Assembly: GCA_005885115.1 (NCBI GenBank)
Contig: VAXX01000500.1
Span: 1-6,659 of the forward strand
Direction of reading: 5' to 3'
From: Actinomycetota bacterium
GTDB lineage: Bacteria > Actinomycetota > Actinomycetes > Mycobacteriales > Micromonosporaceae
DNA: 6,659 bases
The notes beneath the pieces are model-generated. The model was not told where the DNA came from. It saw only the letters and a program-made list of their open reading frames with translations, and ran no database searches. Positions 1 through 5,202 of this stretch are shown here, piece by piece (the stretch's first letter is position 1; each line of letters opens with the position of its first letter). Position numbers and translations under genes: made by a program.

Positions 1-18
1 ACCGGCGATGATGGGGCC

Positions 19-393
19 ATGCGGTTTCTGTTGAATGTCTTCTGGCTGGTCTTCGGCGGCCTGCTGCTGGCGCTGGGCTATGCCATCGCGGGCCTGATCT
101 GTTTCGTGCTCGTCGTGACGATCCCGTTCGGGATCGCCTCGTTCCGGATGGCCAACTACGCGCTCTGGCCCTTCGGTCGGGAGGTGGTACGCCGGCCGGA
201 CGCCGGAGTGGCATCGACGCTCGGGAATGTCATCTGGGTGATCGTCGCCGGCTGGTGGCTCGCGCTGGGGCACATCACCACCGCGGTCGCGCAGTTCATC
301 TCCATCATCGGGATCCCGTTGGGACTGGCCAACATCAAACTGGTCCCGGTGTCCCTGTTCCCGCTCGGCGCGCAGATCCGCGACCTGCCGTAG
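19..393 (+). CDS. yccF: YccF domain-containing inner membrane protein
   Basis: This is a 124-residue protein made almost entirely of two copies of the YccF repeat, at about residues 6-56 and 70-120. Each copy starts with an N-V-[FI]-W motif, continues through a hydrophobic stretch with a conserved ALG, then has a [VI]-[TI]-[GI]-IP-[FL]-G turn, and ends in [FL]-P-[FL]-G (ALWPFGREV in copy 1, SLFPLGAQI in copy 2). The hydrophobic stretches predict an integral membrane protein with about four helices. The family is widespread in bacteria and its biochemical role is unknown; E. coli YccF is slightly longer (about 148 residues). The ATG at 19 is chosen because the family motif begins right after it and the two ATGs just upstream (8 and 11) are out of frame. 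No Shine-Dalgarno sequence is visible. GATGAT at 7-12 lies 6 nt before the start, so the mRNA may be leaderless. The next gene follows after 9 nt. Confidence 0.92.
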   Translation: MRFLLNVFWLVFGGLLLALGYAIAGLICFVLVVTIPFGIASFRMANYALWPFGREVVRRPDAGVASTLGNVIWVIVAGWWLALGHITTAVAQFISIIGIPLGLANIKLVPVSLFPLGAQIRDLP

Positions 394-396
394 CGT
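391..396 (+). promoter_or_regulatory. candidate -10 element for a leaderless enoyl-CoA hydratase mRNA
   Basis: TAGCGT fits the actinobacterial -10 pattern TANNNT and ends 6 nt before the ATG at 403, which would place the transcription start on the A of the start codon. It includes the TAG stop codon of the upstream gene, so two of its three defining bases come free, and no -35 is visible. Co-transcription with the YccF gene is an equally good reading. No Shine-Dalgarno sequence lies between the genes. Confidence 0.3.
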
Positions 397-402
397 CGGG
401 CC

Positions 403-1176
403 ATGACGGAATTGGTAACGGTGTCGGTCGACGGTGGGATCGGCACGATCCGGCTGGACCGGCCGCCGATGAACGCGCTCAACGCCGCGATCCAGGAGCA
501 GTTGCGGTCCGCGGCCCACGCGCTGTCCGTGGACGATGCGGTCCGCGCGGTCATCGTGTACGGGGGCGAGAAGGTCTTCGCGGCCGGCGCCGACATCAAG
601 GAGATGGCCACCATGTCCTATGTGGACATGGCCGCCCGGGCGCCGGAGCTGTCCAGCGCGATCGACGCGATCGCCCGGATCCCCAAGCCGGTGGTGGCCG
701 CGATCACCGGGTACGCCCTGGGCGGCGGGTGTGAAGTGGCGCTGGCCTGTGACTGGCGGGTCGCCGCGCAGGACGCCAGGCTCGGCCAGCCGGAGATCAA
801 CCTGGGCCTGATCCCGGGCGCCGGCGGTACTCAGCGCCTCGCTCGCCTGATCGGGCCGGCGCGCGCCAAGGAGCTGATCTTCTCCGGCCGGCTGGTACCC
901 GCCGACGAGGCGCTCCGGATCGGTCTGGTCGACGCGGTGGTACCCGCCGATGAGGTCTACCCGACCGCCCGCTCCCTGGTGTCGAAGTACGTCGACGGGC
1001 CGGCCGCGGCCCTGCGGGCGGCGAAGTTGGCCATTGACGGCGGGCTGTCCGTGGACCTCGCGTCCGGGCTCGCCTGGGAATCGCAGTTGTTCGCGTCGCT
1101 GTTCGCCACGGCCGACCGTACCGAGGGGATGGCCGCCTTCGTGGACAAGCGCCCGCCCCGGTTCACCGGCCACTGA
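403..1176 (+). CDS. enoyl-CoA hydratase (crotonase family, EchA8-like)
   Basis: A full-length 257-residue crotonase, the usual size for the family. It is predicted to add water across trans-2-enoyl-CoA to give (S)-3-hydroxyacyl-CoA in the beta-oxidation cycle, in the cytoplasm as a trimer or hexamer. The N-terminal strand-turn has RPPMNALN (20-27). The first oxyanion-hole segment is FAAGADIKEM (59-68). GYALGGGCEVALACD (103-117) contains Glu111, and GQPEINLGLIPGAGGTQRL (128-146) contains Glu131. These two glutamates match the catalytic pair Glu144/Glu164 of rat mitochondrial enoyl-CoA hydratase, which favours true hydratase activity over an isomerase or a dead paralogue. The C-terminal FATADRTEGMAAFVDKRPP (234-252) is typical of EchA8-like proteins. 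The substrate chain length cannot be read from sequence, and a role in amino-acid catabolism is also possible. The gene starts 9 nt after the YccF stop codon. Confidence 0.96.
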   Translation: MTELVTVSVDGGIGTIRLDRPPMNALNAAIQEQLRSAAHALSVDDAVRAVIVYGGEKVFAAGADIKEMATMSYVDMAARAPELSSAIDAIARIPKPVVAAITGYALGGGCEVALACDWRVAAQDARLGQPEINLGLIPGAGGTQRLARLIGPARAKELIFSGRLVPADEALRIGLVDAVVPADEVYPTARSLVSKYVDGPAAALRAAKLAIDGGLSVDLASGLAWESQLFASLFATADRTEGMAAFVDKRPPRFTGH

Positions 1177-1192
1177 CGCCCGACCCGTACGG

Positions 1193-1207
1193 GGCCGGTG
1201 GCCGGCC
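1193..1207 (+). terminator. short GC hairpin after the enoyl-CoA hydratase gene, possible weak terminator
   Basis: GGCCGG (1193-1198) and CCGGCC (1202-1207) can pair around a 3-nt loop, 16 nt after the hydratase stop codon. There is no T-run after it, so a standard intrinsic terminator is not supported. The hairpin also lies just upstream of the -10 of the next gene, so it could be simple GC-rich background. Confidence 0.2.
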
Positions 1208-1210
1208 GCC

Positions 1211-1216
1211 TAGACT
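1211..1216 (+). promoter_or_regulatory. -10 element of a probable leaderless promoter for the Hsp70-like gene
   Basis: TAGACT matches TANNNT and ends 6 nt before the ATG at 1223, so a start about 7 nt downstream would fall on the initiation codon. No Shine-Dalgarno sequence exists in the 46-nt gap, which agrees with leaderless translation. No clear -35 is present. The place where it would sit is occupied by the perfect 10-bp palindrome CCCGTACGGG (1184-1193). Confidence 0.5.
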
Positions 1217-1222
1217 CTGGTC

Positions 1223-2710
1223 ATGGCTGGGGCTGGGTACGCGCTCGGGGTCGACTTCGGCACCTCGAACACCGTGGCCGTCCTGCGGTGGCCGGACGGG
1301 CGCGCCCGGCCGTTGCTCGTGGACGGCTCGCCCCTGCTGCCCTCGTCGGTGTACGCCGATCCGGGCGGGACGCTCCTGGTCGGCCGGGACGCGATCCACA
1401 GCGCCCGGCTCGACCCGGCCCGCTTCGAGCCCAACCCCAAGCGGCGGATCGACGACCAGAGCGTCCTGCTCGGCGACCGTGAGCTGAGCGTCGTCGAGCT
1501 GATCGCGGCGGTCCTGGGCCGGATCGGCGAGGAGGCCCGGCGGACCACCGGTGGCGCGCCGATCCACCCGGTGACCCTGACCTGTCCGGCCGGTTGGGGT
1601 CCGACCCGGCGGGGCGTGCTGAAGGCGGCCGCGGCCAAGGCCGGGTGGCCGGACGTACGGCTGGTCGAGGAGCCGGTCGCGGCGGCCACGTACTTCACCA
1701 ACGTGCTCGGTCGGCAGGTGCCGATCGGGTCGGTGGTGGTCGTCCACGACTTCGGCGCCGGTACGTTCGACGTGTCGGTGGTGGCCCGGACCGCGACCGG
1801 GTTCGAGGTCCTCGCCGTCGACGGGCGCGACGACATCGGCGGGCTGGACATCGACGCCGCGATCGTGACCCACCTCGGCACCCGGTACGGGGACAAGCCG
1901 GAGTGGGCCCGGCTGACCTCACCGTCCACTGTGGACGATCGACGGTGCCGCCGAACGCTCTGGGACGACGTACGGGTGGCCAAGGAGCGGCTGTCCCGGT
2001 CGCAGTCCGCCGACATCGCGGTACCGCTGGTCGGCGTCGACGCCCACCTGACCCGCGACGAGCTGGAGGGCCTGTCCCGTCCGGTGCTGCTGCAGACGGT
2101 ACGGGTGACCGAGGGGGCACTGCGCTGGGCGAAGCTGGCCGAGGGCCGGCTGGCCGGGGTGTTCCTGGTCGGCGGGGCGAGCCGTACCCCGCTGGTGGCC
2201 ACCCTGCTGCACCAGACGCTGGGCGAGCCGCCGCTGGCCATCGAACAGCCCGAGATGGTGGTCGCCGAGGGCAGCCTGTTCGCCACCTCCACGGCCGGGG
2301 CCAACCGGGCCAACACGGTCGAGTTCGAGACGGTACGACCGACGAGTGGCGCGCCGACCAGCGGAGCACCGGCGCCGACCGGTGGGCCCCCGGCGCGTAC
2401 CCCGGTCTGGGCGGCTTCGGCTCCGGTGTCGGTACCCCCGGTGTCGCCGGCTCCGCCGCCGCCCTCGCGCGGGATACCGCCGCAGTCGGTGCGGGTACCG
2501 CAGCCGACCTTGATCGCGCCCATGGTCCGGCAGCCGCAGGCGGCGCCCCGGCCGGCGCCGGTGTACGGCCGGCCGCCGAACCTGTTCGTGCGCTCGCTCA
2601 AGCTCGCCGTGATCACCGCGATCCTCATCGCGGTGCCGACCGCCGTCGCGTACCTCGCCTTCCACTACGCGCAGGGCACCAGCCCCTGGCCGATCAATCT
2701 CACCTGGTAA
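1223..2710 (+). CDS. Hsp70-like ATPase domain with proline-rich linker and C-terminal membrane anchor
   Basis: A 495-residue protein. The first ~365 residues are an Hsp70/actin-type nucleotide-binding domain. It has phosphate-1 GVDFGTSN (9-16), CPAGW (121-125), EEPVAAA (149-155), phosphate-2 DFGAGTFDVSVV (176-187), GGLDID (206-211) and adenosine motif VFLVGGASRTPLV (313-325). The substrate-binding domain of DnaK is absent. Residues ~371-452 form a low-complexity linker rich in Pro, Ala, Gly and Ser, and ~459-480 form one hydrophobic helix followed by a short tail. Basic residues just before the helix (R457, K460) suggest a cytoplasmic ATPase domain. By eye, DnaK Lys70 aligns with Ile57 (VGRDAIHSA, 53-61), and the second glycine of GGGTFD is Ala179, so ATP hydrolysis may be altered. 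Client and function are unknown; a general DnaK role is unlikely. It stands alone, with no dnaJ or grpE beside it. The start is fixed by the phosphate-1 motif close to the N-terminus. Confidence 0.93.
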   Translation: MAGAGYALGVDFGTSNTVAVLRWPDGRARPLLVDGSPLLPSSVYADPGGTLLVGRDAIHSARLDPARFEPNPKRRIDDQSVLLGDRELSVVELIAAVLGRIGEEARRTTGGAPIHPVTLTCPAGWGPTRRGVLKAAAAKAGWPDVRLVEEPVAAATYFTNVLGRQVPIGSVVVVHDFGAGTFDVSVVARTATGFEVLAVDGRDDIGGLDIDAAIVTHLGTRYGDKPEWARLTSPSTVDDRRCRRTLWDDVRVAKERLSRSQSADIAVPLVGVDAHLTRDELEGLSRPVLLQTVRVTEGALRWAKLAEGRLAGVFLVGGASRTPLVATLLHQTLGEPPLAIEQPEMVVAEGSLFATSTAGANRANTVEFETVRPTSGAPTSGAPAPTGGPPARTPVWAASAPVSVPPVSPAPPPPSRGIPPQSVRVPQPTLIAPMVRQPQAAPRPAPVYGRPPNLFVRSLKLAVITAILIAVPTAVAYLAFHYAQGTSPWPINLTW

Positions 2711-2722
2711 AGCTGAGCCGCT

Positions 2723-2751
2723 TTCACATTCCAGTTACCATCCGGTAAGGT
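2723..2751 (+). promoter_or_regulatory. SigA/HrdB-type promoter of the ThDP enzyme gene
   Basis: TTCACA (2723-2728, five of six matches to TTGACA) and TAAGGT (2746-2751, fits TANNNT) are separated by exactly 17 nt. A start near 2758 would give a leader of about 17 nt carrying the ribosome binding site. This is the best two-box promoter in the window, and it makes the ThDP gene an independent transcription unit from the Hsp70-like gene. Confidence 0.6.
2735..2748. promoter_or_regulatory. inverted repeat overlapping the -10 box, possible operator
   Basis: TTACC (2735-2739), 4 nt, then GGTAA (2744-2748) form a perfect inverted repeat that covers the first half of the -10 box of the ThDP gene promoter. 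A repressor bound there would block RNA polymerase. No regulator gene lies in the window, and a short repeat such as this can occur by chance. Confidence 0.3.
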
Positions 2752-2763
2752 GGCCCGGGCGGC

Positions 2764-2770
2764 GAGGAGG
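2764..2770 (+). promoter_or_regulatory. ribosome binding site of the ThDP enzyme gene
   Basis: GAGGAGG is a strong match to the 16S rRNA 3' end and stops 4 nt before the ATG at 2775, which supports that start codon. Only this gene and etfB in the window have a strong Shine-Dalgarno sequence. Confidence 0.75.
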
Positions 2771-2774
2771 CGAC

Positions 2775-4394
2775 ATGGGGCAGCGGATCGACGGTCATGG
2801 TGGGCAACTGGCGCTCGCGGCGCTGCGCCCGTACGGGGTGACCGAACTGTTCACCCTCTCCGGCGGCCACGTCTTCCCGATCTACGACGCCGCCCAGCAG
2901 GCCGGGGTACGCATCGTCGACGTACGCCACGAGCAGTCCGCCGTCTTCGCCGCCGAGGCGGTCGCGAAGCTGCAACGCCGGCCGGGCCTGGCCGTGCTGA
3001 CCGCCGGACCCGGCGTCACCAACGGCATCTCCGGCCTGACCAGCGCCTGGTTCAACGGTGCGCCGGTGATCGTCTTCGGCGGCCGGGCGCCGCAGTTCCG
3101 CTGGGGCTCGGGCAGCCTCCAGGAACTGGACCACCTACCGCTGGTCGCGCCGGTCACCAAGCAGGCGGTTACGATCTTCGATGTCGACGAGATCGCCGAC
3201 GGCGTGGGCGCGGCGGCCCGGGTAGCGCTCACCGCGCACCGCGGGCCGGTGTTCGTGGACTTCCCGCTCGAAGTCATCTTCAGTGCGGGGACTGGGGAGG
3301 TAGCTGAGCCGGAGATCCCGGTCGGTCAACCCGATCCGGAGGAGGTCGTCCGGGCCGCCACGCTGATCGCGGGGGCCCGGCGACCGATCTTCATCGCCGG
3401 CTCCGACGTGTACGCCGGGGACGCGATCGGGGCCCTGCGCGAGGCGGCGGAGGCGCTGCGGGTACCGGTGTTCGCCAACGGGATGGGGCGCGGTGCCCTG
3501 CCGCCGGAGCATCCGCTGGCGTTCGCCCGGGCCCGCCGGGTCGCCCTGGGCGAGGCCGATCTCGTCGTCGTCATCGGTACGCCGCTGGACTTCCGGCTCG
3601 GGTTCGGGGACTTCGGCGACGCCCAGCTCGTCCACATCGTGGACGCGCCGTCCCAACGCGCTACCCACGTGACGCCGGCCGCCGCGCCCGCCGGGGACCT
3701 GCGGCTGATCCTGTCGGGCCTCGCCGACTTCGCCGGTGACCGGGAGGACCACGCCGACTGGATCGAGCTGCTGCGCGCCGCCGAGGACCGGGCCCGGGCC
3801 AAGGACGCGGCGGAGCTGGCCGCCGACACCGACCCGATCAAACCCGCCCGGGTGTACGGCGAACTCAAGCGGGTCCTGGACCCGGACGCGGTCACCATCG
3901 GGGACGGGGGCGACTTCGTCTCGTACGCCGGGCGGTACCTGGAGCCGTCCCGCCCCGGTACGTGGCTGGACCCCGGCCCGTACGGGTGCCTGGGCACCGG
4001 GATGGGGTACGCGATCGGCGCCCGGGTCACGTACCCGGATCGGCAGATCTGCGTACTCATGGGGGACGGGGCTGCCGGCTTCTCGCTGATGGACGTCGAA
4101 TCCCTGGTCCGGCAACGACTTCCCGTGGTGATCGTGGTCGGCAACAACGGCGTGTGGGGCCTGGAGAAGCACCCGATGCGGGCGATGTACGGGTACGACG
4201 TCGCCGCCGACCTCCAGCCCGGACTGCGCTACGACGACGTCGTCCGCGCCCTGGGCGGGGCCGGTGAGACGGTCAGCCGGGCCAAGGAGCTGGGACCCGC
4301 GCTGGACCGGGCCTTCGCCGCCGGCGTGCCGTACCTGGTCAACGTGCTCACCGACCCGACCGACGCGTACCCCCGCTCGGCGAACCTCGCCTGA
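2775..4394 (+). CDS. ilvG: thiamine-diphosphate-dependent enzyme, acetolactate synthase large-subunit family (IlvG-like)
   Basis: A 539-residue enzyme with the three-domain order of the acetolactate synthase / oxalyl-CoA decarboxylase superfamily. The N-terminal pyrimidine-binding domain (~1-170) has SGGHVFPIYDA (29-39) and RHEQ (51-54), whose Glu53 is the residue that activates ThDP. The central domain is ~185-320. The C-terminal pyrophosphate-binding domain has the classic motif from GDG (430-432) to NN (457-458). From memory it closely resembles Mycobacterium tuberculosis IlvG (Rv1820), including GSLQE-DH, GLEKHPM and the C-terminal DPT-AYPRSANLA. Acetolactate synthase joins two pyruvates for valine and leucine synthesis. 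However, no ilvN regulatory subunit or ilvC is adjacent, and the specificity tryptophan of E. coli AHAS II appears replaced (Pro467). A 2-hydroxyacyl-CoA lyase or another ThDP carboligase or decarboxylase remains possible. It has its own promoter and a strong ribosome binding site. Confidence 0.88.
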   Translation: MGQRIDGHGGQLALAALRPYGVTELFTLSGGHVFPIYDAAQQAGVRIVDVRHEQSAVFAAEAVAKLQRRPGLAVLTAGPGVTNGISGLTSAWFNGAPVIVFGGRAPQFRWGSGSLQELDHLPLVAPVTKQAVTIFDVDEIADGVGAAARVALTAHRGPVFVDFPLEVIFSAGTGEVAEPEIPVGQPDPEEVVRAATLIAGARRPIFIAGSDVYAGDAIGALREAAEALRVPVFANGMGRGALPPEHPLAFARARRVALGEADLVVVIGTPLDFRLGFGDFGDAQLVHIVDAPSQRATHVTPAAAPAGDLRLILSGLADFAGDREDHADWIELLRAAEDRARAKDAAELAADTDPIKPARVYGELKRVLDPDAVTIGDGGDFVSYAGRYLEPSRPGTWLDPGPYGCLGTGMGYAIGARVTYPDRQICVLMGDGAAGFSLMDVESLVRQRLPVVIVVGNNGVWGLEKHPMRAMYGYDVAADLQPGLRYDDVVRALGGAGETVSRAKELGPALDRAFAAGVPYLVNVLTDPTDAYPRSANLA

Positions 4395-4397
4395 CGC

Positions 4398-4778
4398 CTA
4401 CGGCGCCGGCGGGTCGTCGTTCTGGTCCCGCTTGCGCAGCTCGTCCTCGCGCCGGCGCAGGTCCTCCTCCCACAGCCGGAGCATCTCCTCCTCCTCGGCC
4501 CGGTTGCCGGCGCCCACCTGGCGGAGGAACTCGGGGTCGTCGTCGGGCGCGAGCACCCGGGTCGGTGACAGCAGCGGATCGGCGGGACCGGCGGCGCGCG
4601 CCGGCCGCCCGGCGACCAGCCAGGCGATCGGCCCGACCGGCGGGAACAGCAGGATGATGAAGACCCAGACCGCCCGGGGGAGGGCCCGGATCTCGCCCTC
4701 GGTCGACAGGCAGTCGATCAGGGCGACGACGACCAGGGCGAGGTCGAGAAGGGCGAGCAGGGGGAGTAGGCGACCCAT
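4398..4778 (-). CDS. PLDc_N domain membrane protein with C-terminal charged coiled coil
   Basis: A 126-residue protein with two membrane helices (about residues 4-23 and 36-57). The second carries the phospholipase D-nuclease N-terminal (PLDc_N) signature: WVFIILLFPPVGPIAWLVAG (38-57). No HKD catalytic motif follows, so it is not a phospholipase; the domain is a membrane module of unknown role, common in actinobacteria. The cytoplasmic tail has DDDPEFLRQ (79-87), often seen in this family, then a highly charged Glu/Arg segment (93-118) likely to form a helix or short coiled coil. The ATG at 4778 is preferred because the hydrophobic helix begins at once and TACCGT lies 7 nt upstream (leaderless type). 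An in-frame ATG at 4817 overlaps the DUF202 stop codon as ATGA and would add 13 residues through translational coupling; I cannot exclude it. The gene converges on the ThDP gene with 3 nt between stop codons. Confidence 0.85.
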   Translation of the reverse strand: MGRLLPLLALLDLALVVVALIDCLSTEGEIRALPRAVWVFIILLFPPVGPIAWLVAGRPARAAGPADPLLSPTRVLAPDDDPEFLRQVGAGNRAEEEEMLRLWEEDLRRREDELRKRDQNDDPPAP

Positions 4779-4785
4779 GGGCACA

Positions 4786-4791
4786 ACGGTA
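4786..4791 (-). promoter_or_regulatory. candidate -10 element for the PLDc_N gene
   Basis: On the minus strand TACCGT fits TANNNT and ends 7 nt before the ATG at 4778, the spacing expected for a leaderless start. No Shine-Dalgarno sequence precedes this ATG. The site lies in the short gap after the DUF202 gene, so it would be an internal promoter that lets the second gene be expressed alone. Confidence 0.35.
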
Positions 4792-4813
4792 GTACGGGCG
4801 GGCCCGTACCGGG

Positions 4814-5182
4814 TCATCGAAGGTTCGCCACCGCCAGCAGGATTCCGCCGATCCCGACGGCCAGCGCCAGTACGCCCGGGAAGCGCGAGACCGGCAGCGA
4901 CTGCCGAAGGCGCATCGCCCGTTCGACCCGGGCCCACCGGTCGATCGCCCGGAACGCCACGACGGAACCGAGCACCAGCAGGGTGATCGAGATGATCTCG
5001 CGCAGGTGCGGTACCCGCAGCGGCGGCAGGAACCCGGCGACCGCCAGCCCGCCGCCGACCAGCGCCAGCCCGGTCCGGATCCAGGCGAGGAAGGTCCGCT
5101 CGTTGGCCAGCGAGAAGCGGTAGTCCGGCGGGGTACCTTCCTGCTGGCCGGCCCCCAGCCAGCGGCGCACGGTCGCGAACAC
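4814..5182 (-). CDS. DUF202 (YidH-like) membrane protein
   Basis: A 122-residue DUF202 protein. The family signature RFSLANERTFLAWIRTGLAL (22-41) leads into the first of three hydrophobic helices (about 35-53, 62-80 and 102-119). A basic loop lies between helices 2 and 3 (R78 to R93, several Arg). The family includes E. coli YidH and has no established biochemical function; it is usually a small inner-membrane protein. The start is the GTG at 5182; the ATG at 5190 is out of frame. GATAAT ends 6 nt before this GTG, which fits a leaderless mRNA. It is the first gene of a likely two-gene unit with the PLDc_N gene, and its 5' end is only 20 bp from the divergent GNAT gene. Confidence 0.9.
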   Translation of the reverse strand: MFATVRRWLGAGQQEGTPPDYRFSLANERTFLAWIRTGLALVGGGLAVAGFLPPLRVPHLREIISITLLVLGSVVAFRAIDRWARVERAMRLRQSLPVSRFPGVLALAVGIGGILLAVANLR

Positions 5183-5188
5183 GACACC

Positions 5189-5196
5189 ATTATCGT
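5189..5196. promoter_or_regulatory. overlapping divergent -10 elements for the DUF202 and GNAT genes
   Basis: Between the two GTG starts (5182 minus, 5203 plus) are only 20 bp. On the plus strand TATCGT (5191-5196) ends 6 nt before the GNAT GTG. On the minus strand GATAAT (5194-5189) ends 6 nt before the DUF202 GTG. Both spacings are those of leaderless genes. The hexamers share four base pairs, so two polymerases could not melt them at once. -35 boxes are weak: TCGAGA lies 16 nt upstream on the minus side, and nothing clear is seen on the plus side. Confidence 0.5.
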
Positions 5197-5202
5197 GGGT
5201 AC

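Noticed and set aside
611..631. CCATGTCC / GGACATGG inverted repeat in the hydratase gene
   Set aside because: It lies in conserved coding sequence (Met-Ser-Tyr-Val-Asp-Met) and is explained by codon choice; nothing suggests a functional RNA hairpin.
255..734. Long plus-strand open frame overlapping the YccF and hydratase genes, and similar long open frames on both strands across the window
   Set aside because: They overlap well-supported genes, have the Arg/Pro/Gly-rich composition typical of wrong frames in GC-rich DNA, and show no recognisable domain.
1210..2628. 472-codon minus-strand open frame opposite the Hsp70-like gene
   Set aside because: Its composition (Ser, Arg, Thr, Pro, Gly) is antisense-like, while the plus strand encodes a full set of Hsp70 nucleotide-binding motifs over the same stretch.
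1223..2710. Calling the Hsp70-like gene dnaK
   Set aside because: It lacks the substrate-binding domain and lid, is shorter than DnaK, ends in a membrane helix and has no grpE or dnaJ neighbours.
2709..2724. AAAGC/GCTTT hairpin at the Hsp70-like stop codon as a terminator
   Set aside because: The stem is only 5 bp, starts inside the stop codon and has no T-run, and it overlaps the -35 box of the next promoter.
4398..4778. Calling the PLDc_N protein a phospholipase D or cardiolipin synthase
   Set aside because: Only the N-terminal membrane module is present; there is no HxKxxxxD motif and the protein is far too short.
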